From the NCBI GenBank assembly GCA_947447665.1, contig CANFJX010000006.1, positions 92,691-156,690 on the forward strand: a DNA stretch of 64,000 nucleotides. Direction: 5' to 3'. The notes beneath the pieces are model-generated. The model saw only the letters and a list, made by a program, of their open reading frames with translations, was not told the origin of the DNA and ran no database searches. This document shows, piece after piece, positions 36,311 through 44,623 of the stretch. Source of the stretch: Bacteriovoracaceae bacterium. GTDB taxonomy: Bacteria; Bdellovibrionota; UBA1018. Position 1 is the stretch's first letter; every line of letters begins with the position of its first letter. The position numbers and the translations under genes were made by a program.

Positions 36311-36957
36311 TTCTGACCTCCAAACGTCTCTCTCCATGCAGGATGCTTCCCGAGTAGCTTAAGCGCCTGAGCAAGGAGTGTCTTGCCAGGCTCTACCTTG
36401 GGCCAGGAAGAAAGCCCGCTGGGATGAGGCAGACAAATCACATCGACTTCTTGGCCGTGGAACTTCGCCCTGAGCTGTACACCCACCACATCGGTGAGAA
36501 GTGCACCCGCACCGAAAGCCTCAGGGCCAAGGACTTGTCCAATGGCGAGCTTACCTACGGCAAGAATGAGTTTCGGCTTCAGGATCTGAATCTCTCTTTT
36601 GAGATGCGCACTACAATGGGAGATTTCTGATGCATTCGGCACCCGATCACCTCCACCGGAACCTTTGCCAGGATAGCAGCGAGCCACGGCAGCCATGTAG
36701 ACATGATCTCGAAACTCGCTCTCATTCACGCCCAGTGACTCCTGAAACCAGCGAAAAAGGGTTTTCCCAGCAGTATAGGCAAACGGACGCCCCAGGGAAG
36801 CCTCATGTGGCCCAGGAGCTTGCCCTAATAGAAAAATCGGAGATAAGATCGCAGCCCCATGGACAGGAGGGCCGACCATTTTGGCACAAACACGACAAGT
36901 GTTGATTGCTTTCTGAGCTACTTTAAGATCGCGGAGGGAGTTTTTTGAGGATACCAT
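36307..36957 (-). CDS. Uracil-DNA glycosylase, Fe-S family 4-like
   Basis: A 216-residue base-excision enzyme. Motif A, LLGQAPGPHEASLGRPF (43-59), is the family 4/5 form, and motif B, HPSG, lies in the C-terminal third. Four cysteines (C21, C24, C94, C115) have the C-x2-C ... C-x(n)-C spacing of the 4Fe-4S cluster in family 4 enzymes. It removes uracil left by cytosine deamination or misincorporation. Its stop overlaps the start of the ADP-ribosyltransferase-like gene. comEC lies 44 bp upstream on the same strand, so the three may be co-transcribed. Confidence 0.9.
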   Translation of the reverse strand: MVSSKNSLRDLKVAQKAINTCRVCAKMVGPPVHGAAILSPIFLLGQAPGPHEASLGRPFAYTAGKTLFRWFQESLGVNESEFRDHVYMAAVARCYPGKGSGGGDRVPNASEISHCSAHLKREIQILKPKLILAVGKLAIGQVLGPEAFGAGALLTDVVGVQLRAKFHGQEVDVICLPHPSGLSSWPKVEPGKTLLAQALKLLGKHPAWRETFGGQK

Positions 36958-37001
36958 GAGAAGTCCTATTCTAGCAGGACAGCCTAATACGCCAAGTACT
37001 A

Positions 37002-39107
37002 TTACTCAGGATACGACCCACCGTTCAAAACCAAGCTCCCCTCCTCATCCGTTCGACGGATCCTGAGGCCCTGCCGCCTCAGGATGTTCAGCGTCTGAAC
37101 GGCAGGGTGCCCGTATCGATTCCCTTGTCCGGAGGAAATCCAAACCTCAGTGGGATCAATCAACTTTAAAAAATCAACCGAGGTAGAATATCGAGATCCA
37201 TGATGACTGATTTTGAGCAGCCGAGATTTTTTTTGGATCTGGCCAGATCCGATCAAGAGGGTCCTAGCCCACTGACCGATTCGATACTCATGATTCTGAT
37301 CGGCATCTCCCGCGGAGAGATAAAAACCACCGCCCCGAAGCGGAATCCCAATTGCACTCATGTTTTCGTTACCTCGCTTCGATTTTTTGGCAGGCGAACC
37401 CTCAGGTCCCAACGTCGGGTAGGGTACGCAGCCGCCAGCCCAGGGCTCTAAAGTCAACCCCGACAAAGCAAGACGGGCAGAGAGAGCTTGGCCCCTCGGC
37501 GATTCGGCTTCCTCTTTTGAAGTAGCGATGCATCGAATCGGAAGTAACTGAACCAACAATTTAAGGGCACCTGCGTGGTCTTCGTCAAGATGAGTTAAAC
37601 CAATCCAAGAGAGCTCACTCACGCCCGCCTTTGCAAAAACTGTCAGCCATTCCTCCCAACGAAGGGCGTGCTCTGAACCAACATCGATCAATCCGGGCGC
37701 CTGACCTAACACAAGTGCTGAGTCACCCTGACCCACATCAAGCTGCACTACTTGATCGGCGATCAAAGGGCCATACTGAACAAAATGTACACCCCAGATC
37801 CATCTCAGCAAGAACAACAGCACGACTGACGCCCCAGTCACTTTTAATCGAGCACTCCAGCGAGATGAAGCAAAGAAAATCAGAGATGCCCCAAGAACTC
37901 CCACTAAAAGTCCCGCTCTCGAAACAATCCAGAGATTTCCGGGCCACAGCGCCCACTCAGTCAGCTTCATGATGAAGATCTCTAAAGACGAGCACGCCCA
38001 CTGGAGAAAAATTTGAGCGAGCCCACCCCACCCAACCCAACTCAAAATTAGACTCAAGACCGTCACAGGGTAAATCACCAGACAGACCCAAGGGAGAGTG
38101 ATAAGACTCAAGAGAGGCGTAGCCAGGGAAACACAACTCGTCTCCCAGATTTCAACCAAGGCAACCAAGACCCAAGACCCGAGAGCGAGACCGAGATGCC
38201 CGCCCCATCTCTTAAAACGGATCGAATCATGCCAAAACAATCCACCTCCGACTGCCAAGGCATAAACCCAGCGTCCTGAAGTTGTCCCCGAGCGACTCAG
38301 CTCTCCCCGCATCCAGCTCATCACTAGGTCTGCGCCCAAAGCACAAACCAGGGGAGCACCCCGAGCCCAGCCGATCCCCAGGTTTTGGGCTAAACTCCGT
38401 AATGCGATGACCACTCCGGGCCTGAGCATCCCCAGGCGAGCCCCCCCGAGAACCCAAAGAATCAAGCACAGAATCAATGACAACATTCGACTGATCCATA
38501 ATCCCAAGAAAACAGAGACCCCCATCAGTCGACTCATCCGCTGCATCAACGCCTGTACCCAAGAGACGATCGCGTAGAGGTGGATCCCGGAAGCACTCAC
38601 CAGATGAACGAATCCCAGCCTCCTAAAAACGGGAAGCACCCCATGGGACGTGCCCTCACTCAAAACTAAACTTCGCACGATGCCTAAATGATCCGCTGGA
38701 GCCAGAAGTTCAGATGCACGCTCTCGCTTGAGTTCCACCCACTGTCTCAGGAGGAGCCCTCGACGAAACCCATCCGATTGCCTAGGATTGACTATGGCTC
38801 CAGCGCCCGGGCCCTTAAATCCAACGAGGTACTTAGTCAGCACCACAGGTTTCTTGCCGCCTCCCGAGTGGGAATGAAAATTTTCGAGCGGCGAGAAGCT
38901 CCGCCAAACCCCAGGTAACTCTTCCTCTAGTGCTTCAGGGGTCTTAAAACCTAGCCATTTAACCCACAGTTCGTGGCCTACACAGAGTTTCTTTTGATTT
39001 CCCATCTGAAATTGAACCCAGCAATGATTGCGCCCTGTTCTCTGTGCCAACTGCCCGTTGGGCGAACCAAAACCTGCCACAAAAGCTAAAATAAAAAACC
39101 ACGTCAT
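37002..39107 (-). CDS. comEC: DNA uptake channel ComEC/Rec2
   Basis: A 701-residue inner-membrane protein that passes single-stranded DNA into the cytoplasm during transformation. The ComEC core motif GFVHLVSASGIHLYA lies within a run of membrane helices. The C-terminal metallo-beta-lactamase-like domain has QLDVGQGDSALV, THLDEDHAGAL and a late SHHGS. A DUF4131-like N-terminal part is present but short. Together with comM this supports natural competence, though no comEA or pilus genes are in the window. Confidence 0.93.
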   Translation of the reverse strand: MTWFFILAFVAGFGSPNGQLAQRTGRNHCWVQFQMGNQKKLCVGHELWVKWLGFKTPEALEEELPGVWRSFSPLENFHSHSGGGKKPVVLTKYLVGFKGPGAGAIVNPRQSDGFRRGLLLRQWVELKRERASELLAPADHLGIVRSLVLSEGTSHGVLPVFRRLGFVHLVSASGIHLYAIVSWVQALMQRMSRLMGVSVFLGLWISRMLSLILCLILWVLGGARLGMLRPGVVIALRSLAQNLGIGWARGAPLVCALGADLVMSWMRGELSRSGTTSGRWVYALAVGGGLFWHDSIRFKRWGGHLGLALGSWVLVALVEIWETSCVSLATPLLSLITLPWVCLVIYPVTVLSLILSWVGWGGLAQIFLQWACSSLEIFIMKLTEWALWPGNLWIVSRAGLLVGVLGASLIFFASSRWSARLKVTGASVVLLFLLRWIWGVHFVQYGPLIADQVVQLDVGQGDSALVLGQAPGLIDVGSEHALRWEEWLTVFAKAGVSELSWIGLTHLDEDHAGALKLLVQLLPIRCIATSKEEAESPRGQALSARLALSGLTLEPWAGGCVPYPTLGPEGSPAKKSKRGNENMSAIGIPLRGGGFYLSAGDADQNHEYRIGQWARTLLIGSGQIQKKSRLLKISHHGSRYSTSVDFLKLIDPTEVWISSGQGNRYGHPAVQTLNILRRQGLRIRRTDEEGSLVLNGGSYPE

Positions 39108-39422
39108 CCCTCAGATCATCCGACTCGAGTCGCGACGCCGCCAAGTCGACCGACTTTTAAACTCTGCACATCGAAATGAGACTGCAATGGCAGCTGAGGA
39201 CTTCCCGAACGTGAAATGGATCGATTCATATGACGCTGGGCAGCAAAAACTGAACCAAAGGAAAACTGCCGCCGCTTAGCAGTATCAGCTCAAGGCGTGG
39301 GTCTCGGGTGACACACGGGACGGATTCCGCACACTCTTGGGAGCAGCCCCCTCAAGGATCTCCTCATAAAAACCGACTAATATATTACACTACTTAAGTG
39401 GGATTTCATTTTGGAAAAACTC
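39108..39422. other. Intergenic region with no supported gene
   Basis: 315 bases between the divergent comEC and matrixin-like genes. A 30-codon ATG-initiated frame at 39187-39279 has no good ribosome site. A TAATAT at 39378-39383 could be a -10 element for the protease gene, but no -35 stands at the right distance. No convincing hairpin or RNA motif was seen. Confidence 0.6.
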
Positions 39423-40241
39423 ATGAACCGAAATTCGAGTAATAAATTATTCCGATTCGCTTTTTTCGATTCTCGGATTTTACTTTTCCTTTTGAGCCTA
39501 TCTCAGCCAGCCTGCGCAATTTGGGGAGCAGGATCATTCGGAACCATCACCACCTGCGGCGTCCCATCCGACCAGACCGGTACAATCGAAGGTCATTGGT
39601 TAAGCCACCCAATCCCGATCGCCTTTCACGCGGGTGACTTTAGCCCAACAGAGCTGAGAGAAATGACCCAAGCATTAGACGCTTGGAACCTATTCTTTGG
39701 TACGAGCAAGTCATTCCCGATTTTTCAATATGGAAGCAGCGCCAGTCCGCAAACCACCAACGCAGACAACCCAACTGCTGGCGGACTTTGCGGGATAGCA
39801 AGCACTATTGGGACTCAGTTTGCAGAGCCCATCGGAATTTATAAAGTTGCCCCCTGGCCACAAAACTACAGCAGCAGCTATATCGCCCTCACCAGCTACT
39901 GCACGATCGCAGGCACGACGCCTAGCTTGAATGGTACCATCTATAGTACTTTTTCATCTGCCGTGATGGAGATAAACTACACCAATTTCTTTGTAAGAGG
40001 CGCTCAACAGCCAGATCTTCAGTCTGTTTTTTTACATGAATTAGGCCACCTGATCGGACTGGATCACTCTTGCGGCAGCAAAATCAACATGCCCGACTGC
40101 TCAGCATCTAACATCGATTCCAATTATTTGACCGCAGTCATGTACCCCATTTTTAATTTTGACCCCGCTACCCTGATGGGCAGCCAAAAAAGAGCCCTCG
40201 GAGCGAACGACGAAAGCCGAGCTAACTGCCTCTATCAATGA
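39423..40241 (+). CDS. Secreted matrixin-like zinc metalloprotease
   Basis: A 272-residue exported protein (signal peptide ending near QPACA). The metzincin zinc motif HELGHLIGLDH occupies 205-215 (H205, E206, H209, H215). It is followed by a Met-turn, TAVMYPIF, and the end resembles matrixin/MMP-like proteases (ALGANDESRANCLY). Several cysteines (ITTCG, GLCGI, SYCTI, DHSCG, MPDCS) suggest disulphides outside the cytoplasm. ATG 39423 has GGAAA upstream; an in-frame TTG four codons earlier is less likely. No pro-domain cysteine switch is evident. Confidence 0.88.
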   Translation: MNRNSSNKLFRFAFFDSRILLFLLSLSQPACAIWGAGSFGTITTCGVPSDQTGTIEGHWLSHPIPIAFHAGDFSPTELREMTQALDAWNLFFGTSKSFPIFQYGSSASPQTTNADNPTAGGLCGIASTIGTQFAEPIGIYKVAPWPQNYSSSYIALTSYCTIAGTTPSLNGTIYSTFSSAVMEINYTNFFVRGAQQPDLQSVFLHELGHLIGLDHSCGSKINMPDCSASNIDSNYLTAVMYPIFNFDPATLMGSQKRALGANDESRANCLYQ

Positions 40242-40320
40242 GTAGAAGGAATCAAAATCTTTCCCCTCTAAAAACATTCTCTTGAATTTTTGCACTCACG
40301 ATGAATATCTTGGCAGTCTG

Positions 40321-41001
40321 ATGCCTATCCATCCATGGAAAATCCATTTTGAAGACCCCCATCTCATCGTTCTTTCTAAGCCCTCTGGCCTCCTAAGCCA
40401 GGGTGAAAAGACCGGCGACGAAAATCTAGTCGACCAACTCCGGACCTACTTTGGTCGAAACTATGTCGGCCTCGTGCATCGATTAGATCGAAACACCTCG
40501 GGTCTTATGGTGGTCGCCAAACGAACCAAATCAGCTCAGCGACTCACCCAGGCTCTCCAGAGCGGGGAGATGAGCCGATCCTATCTGGCCTGGGTCCTGG
40601 GCAAACTACCTGGGCCGGCTCGATGGGAGCATCGCCTAGAAAAAAACGAAGCGACTAACCGAGTCAATGTGACCCGTTCGGCCCATGGAAAAATAGCCAT
40701 CCTCCAGGCCCAACCGGTCGGATCGGGTCGATGGAAAGGCACAGAGCTGACCTTGGTGAGGTTTGACTTGGAGACCGGACGGTCGCACCAAATTCGGGCC
40801 CAAGCGTCCCATGAGGGATATCCCCTCCTGGGGGATGTGAAATATCAAAAGTCTAAAACGGCCCCCGAGTTTCCAAGGGTCGCCCTTCACTCTTGTGAAC
40901 TCAGATTTCCTCATCCAATGTCTCACGAGGAAATGAAGTTTGAAGACCCCTTGCCACCGGACTTGGCGCAGATTTCTTCTACACGATCAAACGATCTCTA
41001 G
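40321..41001 (+). CDS. RluA-family pseudouridine synthase
   Basis: A 226-residue enzyme converting uridine to pseudouridine in RNA. The catalytic motif HRLDRNTSGLMVVAK contains the invariant Asp. IVLSKPSGLLSQ precedes it and TGRSHQIRAQASHEGYPLLG follows, all RluA/RluD type. It lacks an S4 domain, so it resembles the RluA/RluC catalytic core. The rRNA or tRNA target cannot be told. The ATG at 40321 has no Shine-Dalgarno, and a longer TTG-initiated reading from 40282 is possible. It converges on the methyltransferase gene, overlapping it by four bases. Confidence 0.87.
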   Translation: MPIHPWKIHFEDPHLIVLSKPSGLLSQGEKTGDENLVDQLRTYFGRNYVGLVHRLDRNTSGLMVVAKRTKSAQRLTQALQSGEMSRSYLAWVLGKLPGPARWEHRLEKNEATNRVNVTRSAHGKIAILQAQPVGSGRWKGTELTLVRFDLETGRSHQIRAQASHEGYPLLGDVKYQKSKTAPEFPRVALHSCELRFPHPMSHEEMKFEDPLPPDLAQISSTRSNDL

Positions 41002-41966
41002 CTGACTCGCCTCAGAATCCAACCCTTGAGGTAGCGATCACCACCACTCCCCAGCCGAGTGGGAAAGGTCTCAGGTAAATCCATGGCGCGGAGGATTTGT
41101 AGTTCTATCCTCTTTTCTTTTGCAGCGGATAAAAGATCTCCCTCGAATTTTTGCCACGAGACATTGGCCGAATTGATGGAGGTCACCAAAAACCCTTCAG
41201 GCGCAAGCAAATCCAAAGCCAACGCGTGCAATTTGGCGAGATCCTTGGCGGTGGAGAAATTCCCTTTGTTCCCGTGAGAAAAAGAGGGCGGATCGAGGAT
41301 CACGCAATCAAAAGAACCGTTCGTTTTTTTTAGCCGAGGGAGCCACTCAAATACATCGCCTGCAATAAATCGATATTGTGTCCCTGCGAGACGATTCAAC
41401 TCAAAGTTTTCTTGCGCCCATTGAATCGACGGCTTGGATAAATCTAAGGTTGTCACACTCTCGGCTCCTCCGATCGCAGCGGCAACAGAAAGACTCCCCG
41501 TATAGGCAAAGGTATTGAGCACTCGTAATCCCTTGGCGTGAGAAATCAACCAATGCCGAAGGGGAAGATGATCGAGAAAAAGCCCCGGATGGCGTGTCTC
41601 TCGTAGGCGAATCCAGAAATTCAGCGTTCCCTCAGAGACACTAATCGGCGAATCAGGAGCCTCACCCCACCAAGCTTCCGCCTGAGGAGCCACGCCCCGC
41701 TGGGGGCGATCGAGACCTACGATGGACTGAGCCCCTCGATCACGCAAAAATGCGATGATCGCTTTACGCTGTGACTGCTCCCGAACAGTGGTCACTCCCG
41801 GGTGATCCCATTGGGTTACCCAATAATGGTCATTGAATCGATCGACGGCAAAATATTGAAGATCCCCTGACCCCTCGCCCGTTCCGTGAAAAACTCGAAT
41901 CGCAGAGGGCACTTCTAGAAGGCCCCGAGCTGCTCGCCACTGCCAAGCTAAATTGAGTTCAGACAT
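40998..41966 (-). CDS. Class I SAM methyltransferase, RlmI-like
   Basis: A 322-residue RNA methyltransferase candidate. The SAM site reads VLNTFAYTGSLSVAAAIGG, TTLDLSKPSIQWAQEN follows, and the catalytic-site motif is DPPSFSHG, typical of the RlmI/RlmK (23S rRNA m5C/m7G) group. FLDHLPLRHWL precedes the SAM domain as in that family. An N-terminal PUA domain is not obvious. Its start overlaps the stop of the second RluA-family gene by eight bases, so the two RNA-modifying enzymes are made together. Confidence 0.86.
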   Translation of the reverse strand: MSELNLAWQWRAARGLLEVPSAIRVFHGTGEGSGDLQYFAVDRFNDHYWVTQWDHPGVTTVREQSQRKAIIAFLRDRGAQSIVGLDRPQRGVAPQAEAWWGEAPDSPISVSEGTLNFWIRLRETRHPGLFLDHLPLRHWLISHAKGLRVLNTFAYTGSLSVAAAIGGAESVTTLDLSKPSIQWAQENFELNRLAGTQYRFIAGDVFEWLPRLKKTNGSFDCVILDPPSFSHGNKGNFSTAKDLAKLHALALDLLAPEGFLVTSINSANVSWQKFEGDLLSAAKEKRIELQILRAMDLPETFPTRLGSGGDRYLKGWILRRVS

Positions 41967-42609
41967 CGGTGCTTACTCCCAGAGCGCCCCTCAGACTTCC
42001 GATCCATTGAACGAAGTCCTGAGGAAGGGGGCTCCTAAATTTTTCGCCCGTAGGAAGTTCTAGAGCACTTGCATGCAGCGCTACGCGAGGGACTTTCAGT
42101 TCAGTACCAGAGATCTGAAGTGCCGCTTTTCCGCGGTAGAGAAGGTCCCCCAAGAGCGGGTAGCCTGCTTGAGCGAGGTGAATTCTAATTTGATGTCTCC
42201 TTCCCGTGCGAGGAAAAGCTTGCGCTAAGAAACATCCTAATAATTTTTCCACCACCTCCACCTGAGTTGAGGAGGCTTGCCCCTCGATGGGATCAGTGAT
42301 TTTAAAGAAGGGGGCATTTGCCACTCCCTCGGCTAAGCACTGGTAAACTTTCTTCACCTTTCTTTGGCGAAACCACGCATTCGCTTCGAGGTGATCTTGC
42401 GCTGTTCGGGCAAAAAGAATCACTCCACTCGTTTCGCGGTCCAAACGATGAACCACCCAAACTTCACCGTACTTTTGCTTGACCCACTCCAGAAGAACCG
42501 GAACACCAGGCCCAGATCGACCTGGAATAGTGAGCCAGCCTGAGGGCTTATCAATAACGACCCAACGGTCAGAGAGAGAAAGGACTTGGGGATCGAGTGT
42601 TTGAATCAT
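41959..42609 (-). CDS. RluA-family pseudouridine synthase (second copy)
   Basis: A 216-residue protein with VIDKPSGWLTIPGRSG, the catalytic HRLDRETSGVILFART and RTGRRHQIRIHLAQAGYPL. It is clearly a different subgroup from the synthase at 40321-41001, judging from residues around the motifs. The ATG at 42609 overlaps the stop of the HEAT-repeat gene (ATGA). A 14-residue longer reading runs into that gene and is not preferred. It is followed by the RlmI-like gene. Confidence 0.88.
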   Translation of the reverse strand: MIQTLDPQVLSLSDRWVVIDKPSGWLTIPGRSGPGVPVLLEWVKQKYGEVWVVHRLDRETSGVILFARTAQDHLEANAWFRQRKVKKVYQCLAEGVANAPFFKITDPIEGQASSTQVEVVEKLLGCFLAQAFPRTGRRHQIRIHLAQAGYPLLGDLLYRGKAALQISGTELKVPRVALHASALELPTGEKFRSPLPQDFVQWIGSLRGALGVSTDV

Positions 42610-44534
42610 GGGCGCTGAATATACCCATTTGCTTCCAAGAGATGGAGCCAAAATCGATCCTTCAGTCGAATATTTCCCATAAACTCTCCCGCTGGAGCGG
42701 GAGCAAAATAGTCATTCGGCTGATGAGGATCTGTAAAAAACTCCGTATAAGCGTCTGCCAAAATGGGATCAGCCAATGCGATCTGCTGAATCAAGGAGGA
42801 TTTGAGTTTGATACCCACTGCTTCAGAATGAAGAGGGCGATTGCCTTCGGAGTTCATGAATCCACTCTCTCGAGCCGATTGAAGGAGTCTCACCATTTGA
42901 TCGACGTTGAAAGCCTGAAACTCAACCACCGCGCTCTCGCCGGACAATTGAGTTCGCTCCCCAGCAAGAAAACGGGCCATCACTCTTTTCGGTTTCAACT
43001 CAGCCAACTCGGGGTTTCCTAAGTCAGGATAAGCCACTTCCGCTTCGGCTCCGCGGAGCCCCAATGAGTAGAGCATTCGCTGCCGCAAGTTCTGCACTAC
43101 AGTTGTGCGAAACTCACTACTGCGTGGCCTTAAACTGCCGTGTTTTTCGATAAATTCCATTTTATAGTTCGTGAACACTCGACTGATCAAGTCCCCAGCA
43201 CTCTCGGGCTCACCCTCTTCAAAGTGCTCTTTCTCTAAGTCACTTAGTCCGGATTGTAATCCATCGATGCAACGATCGAGATTACTAAAGAGGCGCAATG
43301 CTAAATCCCCCCCCGGGGATGCGGCGCTGCGCCCAGATTGACCGGAAGCTTCTTGCTGACGAGCAGAGTCGAAAAGCTTCTTGATGCGCTTTTGGATCAT
43401 TTCCTTATTTTGCCTCTCACGCTCGCTATCACCATCGCCCACATTGGCGCGTCGAAAAATTGAGTCCAATCCTGAACCGAGCTCTGCGACCTCAGGATAT
43501 CTCTTGAGAGCGTCTCTCATCTCCAACCATTCCTGATCACTCACGGGACGAGGATAAATCTGGTGAAGATCCTGAGAATGGCGATAGAGAAATGGATCTT
43601 CGGCGATGAAGTCGTAATTAATTTGATAAAGCCCCTCGGAGCGGGGCCGATTCTTAACCTCATCGATGATTTCGTTGGCCGCGTCATAATCTCTCGCAAG
43701 ATTAAAAATGCCGCTCGAAATATAACCCTGTCTGCGTCGTCGCCCCAAAATACGCTTACTCGAATTATGAAGGTCATAAAGATCCGGAACCCTTGGAACA
43801 GGATCACCCGAGATCACCGCGCTCGACTCTGGGATCGGTGGAGCCTCAGTGATCGTTTCCCCATTCATTTCATGGTGATCGCTTTGCGATTGGCTCGATG
43901 AGCCTGAGCCCTGACGAGGCGAATAAAGAGAAAAACCGACGCCCATCCTCGTATCGATAGTAAGCCCAAGGCCCGCCCCACCCATTAGACTCGGTGACGT
44001 CACTCTAGGACCGTGAGCCAACATCACAACCCGACGAACTTGAGCATCTTCACTCAAAGAGGCGATGAGGTGAATAGTCGGGAAAACAACGAGGTGTCGA
44101 TAGGCTTGGATCGCGTGGGCAGCTCCAAGACGCACAATTGGGTCTTCATCGAGAAGAGCTCCTTGAATGATAAAAGCAGTTTCGAGTGCAGCGAATGACC
44201 CCGCCGCGACCCGGATAGCCGCCAATCGAACCTCTGGAGCAGGATCTTGTGACGCATGGGTTAACCACCCAATCGGATTCGCAACATGGGCATGAGCCAA
44301 GTCCAACACTCCATCCCGTCTCCTATCCGGATCCGCACTTTGTAATGCCTCAGAAATACGCCGATCGTCCGAACCAGCAACGGGAGAAGGAGAAGCATGG
44401 GCAGACTCGGAAGGTGCGTCCATCGGGTACGCAAACGCACTTTGCCCCACAAGCCAGAGGGAGATCGCAAAAAAATACGGACTAATAGCGCTCAAGCGCC
44501 TGTAGGGGATTAAGTTTTGCCGATTCATTTGCAT
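42606..44534 (-). CDS. Exported HEAT-repeat protein with single-cysteine C-terminal domain (copy 1)
   Basis: A 642-residue protein with a signal peptide (hydrophobic core about 18-35, ending SAFAY). Three to four HEAT-like helical repeats follow (about 58-175; SADPDRRRDGVLDLAHAH, DPAPEVRLAAIRVAAGS, DEDPIVRLGAAHAIQAY). A divergent Ser/Gly-rich linker leads to a strongly conserved helical C-terminal domain (about 260-642). The whole protein has one cysteine, C422, in NLDRCIDGLQ. The paralogue at 44624-46519 keeps this residue and motif. The domain order after C422 recalls NEL-type ubiquitin ligases, but that is tentative. Its stop overlaps the pseudouridine synthase start. Confidence 0.85.
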   Translation of the reverse strand: MQMNRQNLIPYRRLSAISPYFFAISLWLVGQSAFAYPMDAPSESAHASPSPVAGSDDRRISEALQSADPDRRRDGVLDLAHAHVANPIGWLTHASQDPAPEVRLAAIRVAAGSFAALETAFIIQGALLDEDPIVRLGAAHAIQAYRHLVVFPTIHLIASLSEDAQVRRVVMLAHGPRVTSPSLMGGAGLGLTIDTRMGVGFSLYSPRQGSGSSSQSQSDHHEMNGETITEAPPIPESSAVISGDPVPRVPDLYDLHNSSKRILGRRRRQGYISSGIFNLARDYDAANEIIDEVKNRPRSEGLYQINYDFIAEDPFLYRHSQDLHQIYPRPVSDQEWLEMRDALKRYPEVAELGSGLDSIFRRANVGDGDSERERQNKEMIQKRIKKLFDSARQQEASGQSGRSAASPGGDLALRLFSNLDRCIDGLQSGLSDLEKEHFEEGEPESAGDLISRVFTNYKMEFIEKHGSLRPRSSEFRTTVVQNLRQRMLYSLGLRGAEAEVAYPDLGNPELAELKPKRVMARFLAGERTQLSGESAVVEFQAFNVDQMVRLLQSARESGFMNSEGNRPLHSEAVGIKLKSSLIQQIALADPILADAYTEFFTDPHQPNDYFAPAPAGEFMGNIRLKDRFWLHLLEANGYIQRP

Positions 44535-44623
44535 CCTGGGTTGATTTTAACTTTTTTAATACATATTTTAAATAGTATAATTTTGACGCTAGAGAAACTA
44601 AACAAAATCAAAAAAATCTAAAT

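Noticed and set aside
39187..39279. 30-codon ATG frame between comEC and the matrixin-like gene
   Set aside because: No convincing ribosome site, no recognisable product, and the length is within chance.
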